Shown in pieces: positions 53,126 through 61,750 of a stretch of 64,000 bases of DNA; position 1 is the stretch's first letter; the number at the start of each line of letters is the position of its first letter. This DNA is from Bacteroidales bacterium (GTDB lineage: Bacteria; Bacteroidota; Bacteroidia; Bacteroidales; UBA932), in contig JAFSVL010000057.1 of NCBI GenBank assembly GCA_017445015.1, positions 1 to 64,000 of the forward strand. The letters are read 5' to 3'. The position numbers and the translations under genes were made by a program. The notes beneath the pieces are model-generated. The model was given only the letters and a program-made list of their open reading frames with translations. It made no database searches and was not told the origin of the DNA.

Positions 53126-55332
53126 GAAGCGATTTCACAAAGGAATTTTATGCGCACCAGGCGGATTTCCAGATCGTCGTAATCTGCACCCAGCGCCTTG
53201 ATGGCGTCTTCTACGGAATCGGACTCCGCCTCGTTTTTGAAGTAGTCGTAAATTTCATCCACGACTTCATCGTCCAGCGTTTCACGGATTTCGTAGTCGA
53301 TATTGAGTTTGGTGCCGGTGGCGACGATGGATTCCATCTCGCTCACCAGGTCCTCCATTTCCATGTCCCGTGCGGAGGCGATGTCCTCGAAAGACATCCG
53401 CCGGTCCACGCTCTTGATGATAAAGATCTTGTTTTCCGACTTGGTGGGCGCGGACTTGACCACGAAATCATCCGGACGGGTGATTTCGTTCTCCTCCACA
53501 TAGCGCCTGATCAGGTCGATGAAGGGAGCGCCGAACTTGCGGGCCTTTCCTTCGCCCACGCCCTGGCATTTCTGCAGGTCCTCGATGCTGAAGGGATAAA
53601 GGATGGTCATATCTTCGAGCGACGGATCTCCGAAAATGATCCAGGGCTGGAGTCCCAGTTTGTGCGCCTGGGATTTGCGCAGGTCCTTGAGCATCGCGAG
53701 CAGGGTGCTGTCCCCCCCGCCGCCGGATATGGCAGCCGCAGCAGCCGCCGCGGTTTCTTCGTCTTCGTCCTCTTCAGAGGCATTCTTGGAGAACTGGCGG
53801 TCCTCGACGAGCTGCAATTCGTAGGGATGTTCGAGGAACTCCCGCCCCGCAGGAGTGGCATAGATCAAGCCGTAGGTTTCGATTTCCTTCTCCAGCAAGT
53901 GCAGGGTGAGCCCCTGGTGGATGACGGTACACCAGAATTTGTCGCTGTGCGCGGACCCCTTCCCGAAGAATTCCAGTTTATTGTGCTTGAAAGAGGAAAT
54001 CATCGAATTGTTCACGCCCGAGAGGATATTGGCCAGATGGTCGGTTTTGAAATGTTCGGGCAGCGATTCCACGAGCCGGAGCACCAGTTGCATTTCCTCC
54101 CTTCCGTCGAAGGTAGGACGCGGATGCAGGCAATTGTCGCAGGCCCCGCAGGAAGGATGCCCGTAATCCTCGCCGAAGTAATTGAGCAGCAGTTTCCGGC
54201 GGCATTGACTCGATTCAGCGTACGCCACCACCTCGCTCAGCAGCTGACGGCTGATTTCCTGTTCGGCGATGGGCTTGCCCTGCATGAACTTTTCGAACTT
54301 GCGGATATCCGAATAACTGTAATAGGCGATGCATTCCCCTTCCCGCCCGTCGCGCCCGGCACGGCCCGTCTCCTGATAGTAACTTTCAATGCTTTTGGGA
54401 ATGTCGTAGTGAATCACGAAGCGCACGTCGGGCTTGTCTATTCCCATGCCGAAGGCAATGGTCGCCACAATCACATTGACCTCCTCCATCAGGAACTTGT
54501 CCTGGTTTTCCGCCCGGGTCCGGGCATCCAGACCGGCATGATAAGGCAGTGCCTTGATTCCGTTGATACAGAGCAGCGACGAGAGTTCTTCCACCTTCTT
54601 GCGGCTCAGGCAATAGACAATGCCCGATTTCCCACCGTTCTGATGGATATATTTGATGATGTCCTTTTCCGGGTCCTGCTTGTCCCGGATTTCATATACG
54701 AGGTTCGGCCGGTTGAAGGAAGATTTAAAGACTTTCGCACCGGCGATGCCCAGGGTTTTGAGGATATCGCTCTGGACCTTGGGGGTGGCCGTGGCCGTCA
54801 GGGCGATAATCGGTGCCCGGCCGATAGTATCCACCAGGCTGCGGATACGGCGGTATTCCGGCCGGAAATCATGACCCCATTCGGAGATACAGTGCGCCTC
54901 GTCCACGGCGTAGAAAGAGATTTTCACGCCGCGAAGCAGGCTCACGTTTTCGTCCTTGGTCAGGGACTCGGGGGCTACATAGAGGATTTTGGTACGGCCG
55001 CTGAGCAGGTCCGAGCGGACTTCATCGATCTGCTGACGGCTCAGCGAAGAATTCAGGAAATGGGCCAGGGAACCCGTTCCCGCCTCGAAACTCCGGAGCA
55101 GGTCCACCTGGTTCTTCATCAGGGCGATGAGGGGGGAAATCACAATCGCCGTCCCCTCCATCACCAGGGCAGGCAACTGATAGCAGAGGGATTTTCCTCC
55201 GCCCGTGGGCATCAGCACAAAGGCATCCCCTCCATCGATAAGGTGCGTAATGATGCGCTCCTGGTCGCCTTTGAAGGAGTCATAGCCGAAAAAATCCTTC
55301 AGTTTTTCCCGTATCAGTTCCCGCCTTTCCAT
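53122..55332 (-). CDS. recQ: ATP-dependent DNA helicase RecQ
   Basis: A 736-residue SF2 helicase. Walker A MPTGGGKS at 41-48, DEAH box in YAVDEAHCISEWGHDFRPEY, motif VI (QETGRAGRDG), RecQ-Ct zinc-binding cysteines (CRRKLLLNYFGE...CGACDNC), winged helix, then one HRDC domain (SQAHKLGLQPWIIFGD). About 130 residues of acidic helical sequence follow, so it is ~125 residues longer than the E. coli enzyme, as is usual in Bacteroidota. It acts in recombination and fork repair. The start lies 2 bp from the DUF1015 stop, within the serine-biosynthesis/replication block. Confidence 0.96.
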   Translation of the reverse strand: MERRELIREKLKDFFGYDSFKGDQERIITHLIDGGDAFVLMPTGGGKSLCYQLPALVMEGTAIVISPLIALMKNQVDLLRSFEAGTGSLAHFLNSSLSRQQIDEVRSDLLSGRTKILYVAPESLTKDENVSLLRGVKISFYAVDEAHCISEWGHDFRPEYRRIRSLVDTIGRAPIIALTATATPKVQSDILKTLGIAGAKVFKSSFNRPNLVYEIRDKQDPEKDIIKYIHQNGGKSGIVYCLSRKKVEELSSLLCINGIKALPYHAGLDARTRAENQDKFLMEEVNVIVATIAFGMGIDKPDVRFVIHYDIPKSIESYYQETGRAGRDGREGECIAYYSYSDIRKFEKFMQGKPIAEQEISRQLLSEVVAYAESSQCRRKLLLNYFGEDYGHPSCGACDNCLHPRPTFDGREEMQLVLRLVESLPEHFKTDHLANILSGVNNSMISSFKHNKLEFFGKGSAHSDKFWCTVIHQGLTLHLLEKEIETYGLIYATPAGREFLEHPYELQLVEDRQFSKNASEEDEDEETAAAAAAAISGGGGDSTLLAMLKDLRKSQAHKLGLQPWIIFGDPSLEDMTILYPFSIEDLQKCQGVGEGKARKFGAPFIDLIRRYVEENEITRPDDFVVKSAPTKSENKIFIIKSVDRRMSFEDIASARDMEMEDLVSEMESIVATGTKLNIDYEIRETLDDEVVDEIYDYFKNEAESDSVEDAIKALGADYDDLEIRLVRIKFLCEIAS

Positions 55333-55334
55333 AT

Positions 55335-56573
55335 TTAAAAAGTATGAATGAACAACCCGGAACGCAGTTTCGGTTCAAACCAGGTGGTCTTCGGCGGCAT
55401 GATAAGGCCGGTGTCGGCGATGGCGATGAGTTGTGCCATCGACACCGGGTACAGCGCGAACGCCACCTTCATTTCTCCGCTGTCCACACGGCGCTTCAGG
55501 AAGGAAAGCCCGCGCAGGCCGCCCACAAAATCAATCCGCTTGTCCGTGCGCAGGTCGCCGATGCCGAGAACGGCGTGCAGGACGCGCTCGGAGAGGACCG
55601 TCACATCCAGTACCCCGATGGGGTCGGCGTCATTGCAACGGCCTTCACGCGCAGTCAGCGAATACCACTGTCCGTCCAGGTACATCGAGAAATTGTGCAG
55701 GGCCGCGGGACGGTATTCCGCCCCGCCCTTGCATTCCACTTCGAAATCCTGCTCCAGGGCCTTCAGGAAGGAATCCCTGTCCAGGCCGTTCAGATCCTTC
55801 ACGACGCGGTTGTAGTCGAGAATCTTCAACTGGCTCTCCGGGAAGCAGACCGCCATAAAGAAATTGTACTCCTTGTCCGCATCGGGATGGGGATCCGCCG
55901 CCCGGCGTCCGGCGCCCACACGGGCCGCCGCCGCCGTGCGGTGGTGACCGTCCGCCACATAGAAAGCCTCCACGCTGCCGGTGAAAAGGGCGGTGATGCG
56001 GGCGACCACTGCATCATCTGCAATGACCCAAAGGCGGTGACGGAAGCCGTTATCGTCGATAAAATCGTATTCAGGGTCGGCCGAGGCGGCCTGCGCGACG
56101 ATGGCAGCGAGTTCCGCATTGTCCTTGTAGGCAAAGAAAACCGGCTCGATATTGGCACTCTGTATATCCACATGCACCATGCGGTCGTCTTCCTTGTCCT
56201 TGCGCGTCAGCTCGTGCTTTTTGATGCGGCCGGAAGCGTAGTCGTCCGTATGGGCACAGAGCACCAGCCCGTACTGGGTACGCTCCCCCATCGTCTGGGC
56301 ATAAACGTAGTAGCAGGGCTTTGCATCCCGCACGAGCCAGCCCCGCCGCTGCCATGCCTTGAAATTCTCCACAGCCCTGTCATAGACACGCGCATCATCC
56401 TCCGGGAGGATGGGATTGAAATCGATTTCCGGCTTGGTGATGTGCAGCAGGGACTTCTCCCCGGCCTGGGAAAGTGCCTCCTGCGAATCCAGCACATCAT
56501 AGGGCGGCGCCGCCACCTCTGTGACGATGCCCTTCGGGGGCCGCAAAGCGGCAAAGGGCTTAACTCTTACCAT
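55335..56573 (-). CDS. DUF1015 family protein
   Basis: A 412-residue cytoplasmic protein of the DUF1015 family, recognised by the N-terminal VKPFAALRPPKGIVTEVAAPPYDVL, the central FYVADGHHRTAAAA and a C-terminal FVGGLRGL. The YVADGHHR motif recalls ParB/sulfiredoxin-type phosphotransfer folds, and some relatives have been linked to serine phosphorylation. Its place immediately after serA (2 bp gap) and serC supports a link to serine metabolism, but this is inference from context. The reaction cannot be assigned from the sequence. Confidence 0.85.
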   Translation of the reverse strand: MVRVKPFAALRPPKGIVTEVAAPPYDVLDSQEALSQAGEKSLLHITKPEIDFNPILPEDDARVYDRAVENFKAWQRRGWLVRDAKPCYYVYAQTMGERTQYGLVLCAHTDDYASGRIKKHELTRKDKEDDRMVHVDIQSANIEPVFFAYKDNAELAAIVAQAASADPEYDFIDDNGFRHRLWVIADDAVVARITALFTGSVEAFYVADGHHRTAAAARVGAGRRAADPHPDADKEYNFFMAVCFPESQLKILDYNRVVKDLNGLDRDSFLKALEQDFEVECKGGAEYRPAALHNFSMYLDGQWYSLTAREGRCNDADPIGVLDVTVLSERVLHAVLGIGDLRTDKRIDFVGGLRGLSFLKRRVDSGEMKVAFALYPVSMAQLIAIADTGLIMPPKTTWFEPKLRSGLFIHTF

Positions 56574-56575
56574 AG

Positions 56576-57496
56576 TTATTTATTGACCTGGAAACGTTTG
56601 TCTCCGGATGCGAAGAAGGCGACGATCTGGCGGGCGGCGGCAAGGCCGGCATTGATATTCGCCTCGGCAGTCTGGGCACCCATCTTCTTGGGCGTCGCAA
56701 AGACGCGCAGGCCGAACTTCTCCTGAAGGGCGGAAAGGTTGTCCGGGGCTACGTCGGCGGCGTACTTGAGGTCCGGACGGTCCTCGAGAGCCTTCTCCAG
56801 CCCGGCCTCGTCGATCACCTCCTTGCGGGCGGTGTTGATGAGGGTCGCCCCCTTGGGCATCCGGGTAATCAGGTCGTAGCCGATGCTGTGTATCGTCTGG
56901 GGCGTCGCGGGAATATGGATGCTCACATAATCGCCCGTGGCATAGAGGTCTTCAAGGCTTTCCGCAGGCTCGGCGCCGCCTTCCGCAATCTTGGACGGAC
57001 AGAGGAAAGGATCGATGGCCTTCACCTTCATACCGAGTGCCCTGGCTTTTGCCCCTACAAGGCGTCCGACGTTGCCGAAGGCCTGGATACCGAGGGTCTT
57101 GCCCTGGATTTCGGAACCGGTGGCCGGGGTAAACTGGGTACGCGCCATATAAATCATCATCGCGACGGCGAGTTCCGCCACGGCGTTGGCATTCTGCCCG
57201 GGGGTATTCATCACGACGACGCCCTTTTCCGTCGCTGCAGCAAGGTCCACATTGTCGTAACCCGCACCGGCACGCACGACGGTCTTCAGGCGGGGAGCCG
57301 CGGCAAGGACTTCGCGCGTCACTTTGTCCGAACGGATAATCATGGCATCGGCATCTGCGGCGGCCTTCTCCAAGTCCGCCTGCTCCGCATATTTTTCCAG
57401 CAGCACCACCTCATGGCCGGCGCCTTCGAGGATGTCGCGGATACCCTTTACGGCAACGGCGGCAAACGGTTTTTGCGTGGCAATCAGCACTTTCAT
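56576..57496 (-). CDS. serA: D-3-phosphoglycerate dehydrogenase
   Basis: A 306-residue 2-hydroxyacid dehydrogenase, the short form without the ACT regulatory domain. It has an NAD-binding loop (LGIQAFGNVGRLVGAKARALG), the RAGAGYDNVDLAAATEKGV segment, and the signature INTARKEVIDE, where the family's usual GG is replaced by KE. It oxidises 3-phosphoglycerate in the first step of serine synthesis. serC lies 12 bp upstream in the same transcript, so two steps of the pathway are adjacent; no serB is visible. Confidence 0.92.
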   Translation of the reverse strand: MKVLIATQKPFAAVAVKGIRDILEGAGHEVVLLEKYAEQADLEKAAADADAMIIRSDKVTREVLAAAPRLKTVVRAGAGYDNVDLAAATEKGVVVMNTPGQNANAVAELAVAMMIYMARTQFTPATGSEIQGKTLGIQAFGNVGRLVGAKARALGMKVKAIDPFLCPSKIAEGGAEPAESLEDLYATGDYVSIHIPATPQTIHSIGYDLITRMPKGATLINTARKEVIDEAGLEKALEDRPDLKYAADVAPDNLSALQEKFGLRVFATPKKMGAQTAEANINAGLAAARQIVAFFASGDKRFQVNK

Positions 57497-57508
57497 TTCC
57501 CGTCCTCC

Positions 57509-58582
57509 CTACTTTTTAAGATTCTCGAATTCCTGCATCGCAGCGACCAGCGCATCCACATCTTCCTGCGTACAAGCATTGTAAAGCGAAGCACGGAAGC
57601 CGCCCACCGAACGGTGGCCTTTGATGCCGACAATGCCGCGTTCCTTGGCAAAGGCGAGGAATTCGTCCTGGAGATCTTCTTTTCCGGGCGCCATCACGAA
57701 GCAGACGTTCATGATGGAACGGTCTTCCTTGTCCGCCGTACCCACGAAGAAGGGGTTGCGGTCGATTTCCGCATAGAGGGTTTCCGCCTTTTTCACATCA
57801 AGGGCATGGATGGCGTCGATACCGCCCACGCTCTTGAGCCACTTCAGGGTCTCGTTCATCACAAAGACGGAGAAGACGGGCGGGGTATTGAACATCGAGC
57901 CTTTGTCGATGTGCGTACGATAGTCGAGCATCGTGGGGATGTAACGGCTGACCTTTCCGAGCGCGTCCTTGCGGACAATCGCAAAAGCGACGCCGGCAGG
58001 ACCCGCATTTTTCTGCGCACCGCCGTAAATCAGCGCATATTTGCCCACATCGACGCGGCGGCTCAGTATATCTGAAGACATATCGGCAATCAGCGGCACA
58101 GGGCTGTCGATATCCGTATGCAGTTCCGTACCATAGATGGTATTGTTGGTGGTGATGTGGAAATAATCTGCATCGGAGGGAATCTCATATCCCTTGGGGA
58201 TGTAGCAATAATTGCGGTCCGCCGACGAAGCGACGACCACCGCATTGCCGATGCCCTTCGCCTCCTTGTAGGCTTTCTTGGCCCAGACGCCGGTCTCCAG
58301 ATAAGCGCCTTTCTTCTCGAGGAAGTTCATCGCCGCACAGAGGAACTGCAGGCTGGCGCCGCCGCCCAGGAAAAGGGTTTCATAATCGTCGGGAATATTG
58401 AGCAGCTCTTTCCAATTCGCGCGGCATTCGTCCATGACGCTTTCCCACTCCTTGGTGCGGTGGGAGATGGAAATCAGGGATACGCCCGTACCCTTGAAAT
58501 CCTTCAGCGCTTCTACCGCGGCATCGATCGCCACCTGCGGAAGCAGGCAGGGACCGGCATTGAAAACATGTACTTTTTTCAT
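57509..58582 (-). CDS. serC: Phosphoserine aminotransferase
   Basis: A 357-residue class V PLP aminotransferase. N-terminal [22 protein letters not shown] for phosphate binding, [11 protein letters not shown] and [16 protein letters not shown] with the PLP lysine, and a C-terminal [17 protein letters not shown]. It converts 3-phosphohydroxypyruvate to phosphoserine. First gene of the serC-serA-DUF1015-recQ-dnaG-metG run. A promoter candidate lies at 58627-58657, leaving a ~40-nt A/T-rich leader. Confidence 0.96.
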   Translation of the reverse strand: MKKVHVFNAGPCLLPQVAIDAAVEALKDFKGTGVSLISISHRTKEWESVMDECRANWKELLNIPDDYETLFLGGGASLQFLCAAMNFLEKKGAYLETGVWAKKAYKEAKGIGNAVVVASSADRNYCYIPKGYEIPSDADYFHITTNNTIYGTELHTDIDSPVPLIADMSSDILSRRVDVGKYALIYGGAQKNAGPAGVAFAIVRKDALGKVSRYIPTMLDYRTHIDKGSMFNTPPVFSVFVMNETLKWLKSVGGIDAIHALDVKKAETLYAEIDRNPFFVGTADKEDRSIMNVCFVMAPGKEDLQDEFLAFAKERGIVGIKGHRSVGGFRASLYNACTQEDVDALVAAMQEFENLKK

Positions 58583-58626
58583 TGTTTTGTCCTAATGGTT
58601 TATAACTATTCTCTTAAATGAGACGA

Positions 58627-58657
58627 TAAAATTACTCAATTATTCGGATATTTCAAA
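58627..58657 (-). promoter_or_regulatory. Candidate serC promoter
   Basis: On the minus strand TTTG (58654-58657) is followed after 19 bp by TAATTTTA (58627-58634), one base off TAnnTTTG. The -33 box overlaps the stop codon of the IMPACT gene. Spacing is right; the -7 match is imperfect. Confidence 0.4.
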
Positions 58658-59261
58658 CTCGTTTTTCCCAATCGAGCCCTTCGATGGACGACGCCGCCTG
58701 CTCGAAAGCCTCCACCCGGGCGAGACGCACCGCCGTATCCAGACGGCAATCCGCTTCAAAGGAAGGATTCATCTGCTTGAGGTCCATATCCTTAAGCAGT
58801 TTCATCACCGCCGGCATCTCCGCATATCCAAAATGCAGGCGATAGGGCAATGCAGCGATTTTCTCACACTTGGGAACGGCCGAGAGCGCATCGGCAGCGG
58901 CGCTCCGGTAGGCCTCGATAAGGCCCGGGATTCCGAGTTTCACACCCCCGAAATAACGCACGACGGCCACCATGACATCGCTCAGGCCCGCAGCGTCGAT
59001 GCGGCCGAGAATCTGCCGCCCTGCGCTGCCGGAGGGTTCTCCGTCGTCCGAAGCACGCCAGCGTGCCCCGTCATGCCCCAGCCGCCAGGCCACGCAAATA
59101 TGCCGCGCATCGTGGTATTCGCGCCGGAGCGCCTGCAGGCAGTCGCGAATCTGTCCTTCCGTCTCCACCGGTACGGCAAAGGCGATAAAGCGGCTCCCCA
59201 TCGACTTATACAGGCCCCGGGAGCGTTCCGCGATGCTCAGATATGTGTCTTTTATCTCCAA
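58653..59261 (-). CDS. IMPACT/YigZ family protein (UPF0029)
   Basis: A 202-residue protein with the family signature in order: GSRFIAFAVPV, ARHICVAWRLG, ASDDGEPSGSAG and VVRYFGGVKLGIPGLIEAYR, followed by the ferredoxin-like C-terminal domain. Eukaryotic IMPACT modulates Gcn2; the bacterial role is unsettled. The start codon is TTG at 59261, 8 nt behind the -7 box TAAATTTG; no in-frame ATG lies close enough to replace it. It is transcribed away from the gene at 59302. Confidence 0.9.
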   Translation of the reverse strand: MEIKDTYLSIAERSRGLYKSMGSRFIAFAVPVETEGQIRDCLQALRREYHDARHICVAWRLGHDGARWRASDDGEPSGSAGRQILGRIDAAGLSDVMVAVVRYFGGVKLGIPGLIEAYRSAAADALSAVPKCEKIAALPYRLHFGYAEMPAVMKLLKDMDLKQMNPSFEADCRLDTAVRLARVEAFEQAASSIEGLDWEKRV

Positions 59262-59269
59262 ATCCTCTC

Positions 59270-59277
59270 CAAATTTA
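59270..59277 (-). promoter_or_regulatory. Promoter of the IMPACT gene
   Basis: Minus-strand TAAATTTG (59270-59277) matches TAnnTTTG, with a TTG at 59298-59300 exactly 20 bp upstream. That TTG overlaps the end of the -7 region of the opposing promoter, so the two promoters interlock. Confidence 0.6.
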
Positions 59278-59289
59278 GTGAAATATTCC

Positions 59290-59297
59290 TATCTTCG
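59290..59297 (+). promoter_or_regulatory. -7 box TATCTTCG of the gene at 59302
   Basis: TATCTTCG is followed by CAAT and then the ATG at 59302, the same arrangement as at the HTCS gene. The -33 region lacks a clear TTTG. A leaderless transcript is implied. Confidence 0.5.
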
Positions 59298-59301
59298 CAA
59301 T

Positions 59302-59838
59302 ATGAACTACAGATACCGGGTTACCCTTTCAGGGATTAAAGGCTTTTACCGCCTCTATACCGTCAACGGCGAGAATACGCTCTACACCTTCCACAAGCAG
59401 TTGCAGGCCGACCTGGAATTCCCGGCCGACCAACAGATCCTTTTCAAGGCCTTCGATGCGGCGGGGGCCGTCAAGGCCCGCTATGCCCTGATAGATATCG
59501 GGGACGGCACCGTCGACAGCGTCAGCATTGCCCGGACAGTCAAAGAAGGCGTTGCCTGTTTCGTATATTTCTATGACGTCGCTTCCCGCAAGAGCGTCAT
59601 CATCACCCTGGAAGGGGAAGATGCCGGAGAACACGGCGCCCGGCCGGTCCTGCTGGAAAGCAAAGGGCCCGTCCCCGAAGCCTTCGAGAACGGGTATGTC
59701 GCCTTTGAGGACCTTCCCGCCGAACAGCGCCATCTGCCCGGTGAACGTCCGGACGATGAGGATGACGATGATGATTTCGAGGAAGAAGAGGATGACGACG
59801 GGGAGGAAGAAGAAGTCATCTACGACGCAAACGAATAG
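59302..59838 (+). CDS. Plasmid pRiA4b ORF3-like protein with acidic tail
   Basis: A 178-residue cytoplasmic protein. Its first ~140 residues (YRVTLSGIKGFYRLYTVNG, TLYTFHKQLQADLEF) fit the pRiA4b ORF-3-like family, first noticed as a passenger of IS1096. Bacteroidota versions are chromosomal and uncharacterised. The last ~30 residues are almost only Asp and Glu, encoded by a GAT/GAC/GAA/GAG-rich stretch at ~59750-59820. The start was set at the ATG 4 nt behind a TATCTTCG box. A hairpin follows at 59844-59865. Function unknown; no transposase is seen nearby. Confidence 0.65.
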   Translation: MNYRYRVTLSGIKGFYRLYTVNGENTLYTFHKQLQADLEFPADQQILFKAFDAAGAVKARYALIDIGDGTVDSVSIARTVKEGVACFVYFYDVASRKSVIITLEGEDAGEHGARPVLLESKGPVPEAFENGYVAFEDLPAEQRHLPGERPDDEDDDDDFEEEEDDDGEEEEVIYDANE

Positions 59839-59843
59839 AAAAC

Positions 59844-59865
59844 GGCTTCAGATCTCTCTGAAGCC
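59844..59865. terminator. Bidirectional terminator hairpin
   Basis: Perfect 9-bp arms GGCTTCAGA and TCTGAAGCC around TCTC, placed between two converging genes. On the minus strand the hairpin is followed by GTTTTCT, and on the plus strand by a weaker GCTATTATTG. Confidence 0.7.
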
Positions 59866-59879
59866 GCTATTATTGTAAA

Positions 59880-59950
59880 GGGACTGCTGCGAAAGGATGC
59901 ATTTACCCGGATAGGGTTGCAAAGCAACAAGCATCCGTTGCAGCAGTTCC
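59880..59950. repeat. Structured repeat, copy C
   Basis: A shorter relative of copies A and B between convergent genes. Outer arms 59880-59890 (GGGACTGCTGC) pair with 59940-59950 (GCAGCAGTTCC, one G-U). Inner arms GGATGC (59895-59900) pair with GCATCC (59931-59936). The 30-nt interior 59901-59930 is identical to that of A and B, while both stems have different sequence but keep pairing. A TTTTT run follows, so it might also stop transcription of the plus-strand gene. Confidence 0.85.
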
Positions 59951-59963
59951 TTTTTACATCCGG

Positions 59964-60752
59964 TTATTCAGCGGATTCCTCCACCTTCGGGCTGACGGAG
60001 GCGACGTTTACCTCAAAGATAAGCATCTTGTTGCCCTCGATATCATACTGCCCGGTATAGGGATTGCGCTGTCCGCGCTCGCCGTAAGCCAGGGCCGCAG
60101 GAACGTAGAGGATGGCGCTTCCGCCCTCGCCCACCAGCTGGAGACCCTCACGGAAGCCGGGAACGACACCGTTCAGGGCGAAGTGGGTGGTATCGGTGGA
60201 CTCGTCGAACACCTTGCCGTCAATGAGCGTGCCCTTGTAGGTCAGGAACACGGTGTCTGCGGGACCGGGGTGGACATCGTTGCCCGGCTCGAGAATCTTA
60301 TACTGAAGACCGGACTCGGTGGTCTGCACACCTTCCTTGGACGCATTTTCCGCAAGGAAAGCCTCTTCCTCCACCTGGTTGCGCACCAGGACGACCTTGT
60401 TCTTCTTGTCCATGTAACGGCCGATGATGGCCCCCATCTCCATGGGATCGATCTTGAACTGCTCGGTGAAACCCTCATCGTTCATGTCGCCCTTCGCGGC
60501 CAGGAAGTCCTTGATACCGGCAATCAGCTGTGACATATTGACGTCATCCTTGAAGCCCTGCTGCACGAGGAAGGCCCCGTAGTTGATACCGAGGAGGAAA
60601 CTGACGGAGTCGATTTCCGCCTTGGTGGGGGCGATGGAGTCAATCTGCGCCTTCTGGGCGACACTGGCTCCTGCAGGATACTTTTTCGAATTTCCGCAGG
60701 CGAGAACAAGCAGCGCTGCGGAAGCAAGCGTAATGAATTTTAATGCTTTCAT
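59964..60752 (-). CDS. FKBP-type peptidyl-prolyl isomerase lipoprotein
   Basis: A 262-residue protein with a lipoprotein signal peptide (ASAALLVLAC). An N-terminal helical dimerisation region (about 30-145) precedes a C-terminal FKBP domain (VFLTYKGTLIDGKVFDES, VVPGFREGLQLVGEGG, ILYVPAALAYGERG). It is the Mip/FkpA-like layout for folding of exported proteins in the periplasm or at the outer membrane. Met at 60752 was chosen over 60794 because it opens the signal peptide. It lies 35 bp after the ROK gene and may share its transcript. Confidence 0.93.
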   Translation of the reverse strand: MKALKFITLASAALLVLACGNSKKYPAGASVAQKAQIDSIAPTKAEIDSVSFLLGINYGAFLVQQGFKDDVNMSQLIAGIKDFLAAKGDMNDEGFTEQFKIDPMEMGAIIGRYMDKKNKVVLVRNQVEEEAFLAENASKEGVQTTESGLQYKILEPGNDVHPGPADTVFLTYKGTLIDGKVFDESTDTTHFALNGVVPGFREGLQLVGEGGSAILYVPAALAYGERGQRNPYTGQYDIEGNKMLIFEVNVASVSPKVEESAE

Positions 60753-60787
60753 AATTAAATTATTTGATGGATTGATAATGTATTCTT

Positions 60788-61747
60788 TTACCATGCAAGC
60801 GCCGAAGCGCCGAGAATGGCGGCGTCGCTCTCTTTCAGGGAAGAAAAGATAATCTTCACCTTGTTCTTCCAGATGGCAAGCACGTTGTCGTTCATGGCCT
60901 TCAGCATCGGTTCGTAGAGGAATTCCTTCGCGCGCGCAAGGCCTCCGAAGAGCACGATGGCTTCCGGAGCGCTGAACGCGATGAAATCCGCAAAACTGCG
61001 GCCCAGCAGGGTTCCGGTATATTCAAATACGCGCAAAGCGAATGCATCCCCTTTCTGGGCGGCATCATAGATATCCTTGGAACTGATCTCGTCCAGTTCA
61101 CGCAGAAGGGACGGTTCGTCCGTCGCGGCGAGCCACTCGCGTGCGGTACGTGCAATGCCGATGGCGGAGCAATAGGCCTCAAGGCAGCCGGTACGCCCGC
61201 AGCCGCACATGCGGCCATTGTTGCGGACCACGGTGGTATGCCCCAGTTCTCCGGCAAAGCCGTCGTGACCATAGAGTAGCTTGCCATCGATGACGATGCC
61301 GCTGCCGACGCCGGTTCCCAGCGTAACCATAATGAAATCCTTCAGTCCCTTGGCCGCGCCGTAGGTCATTTCTCCCAGGGCGGCGGCATTGGCATCATTG
61401 GTGACGGTGACGGGCAGCCCGCCCAGGGCCTCGGAAAGCCATTCCTTGAGCGGAACGGACGCCTTGGCGGCCCAGGCCAGGTTCGGGGCGAAAGCCACCT
61501 CACCGGTGTAATAATTCCCGTTGGGGGCACCCACGCCCACGCCGCGGATATCTTCCGGCTTCTTGGCCGCCTGCTTGATGCAAAGCAGGACTGCCTCCGC
61601 CAGGGCGGAAACATAGGCCTTTGCATCCGTCCCGTAGGTATCCGAACGGATGACGCTCTGGGCGAGGATATCGCCGCGCTTGTCCACCACGCCGATTTTG
61701 GAGGTCTGACCGCCGATATCGACACCAACTACGAATTCCTTAGCCAT
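60788..61747 (-). CDS. ROK-family sugar kinase (glucokinase-like)
   Basis: A 319-residue kinase. ATP-binding VGVDIGGQTSKIGVVD at the N-terminus, catalytic Asp in VTNDANAAALGE, GTGVGSGIVIDGKLLYG, GHDGFAGELGHTTV and the ROK zinc site CGCGRTGCLEAY. It probably phosphorylates glucose or a related hexose in the cytoplasm. The hexose permease gene ends 3 bp before it, which supports uptake plus phosphorylation of one sugar. N-acetylhexosamine or mannose kinase activity cannot be excluded. Confidence 0.88.
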   Translation of the reverse strand: MAKEFVVGVDIGGQTSKIGVVDKRGDILAQSVIRSDTYGTDAKAYVSALAEAVLLCIKQAAKKPEDIRGVGVGAPNGNYYTGEVAFAPNLAWAAKASVPLKEWLSEALGGLPVTVTNDANAAALGEMTYGAAKGLKDFIMVTLGTGVGSGIVIDGKLLYGHDGFAGELGHTTVVRNNGRMCGCGRTGCLEAYCSAIGIARTAREWLAATDEPSLLRELDEISSKDIYDAAQKGDAFALRVFEYTGTLLGRSFADFIAFSAPEAIVLFGGLARAKEFLYEPMLKAMNDNVLAIWKNKVKIIFSSLKESDAAILGASALAW

Positions 61748-61750
61748 GAT

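Noticed and set aside
59302..59838. Insertion-sequence remnant, because the pRiA4b ORF3 family was first seen in IS1096
   Set aside because: No transposase, terminal repeats or target duplication nearby; Bacteroidota genomes carry this family as an ordinary chromosomal gene.
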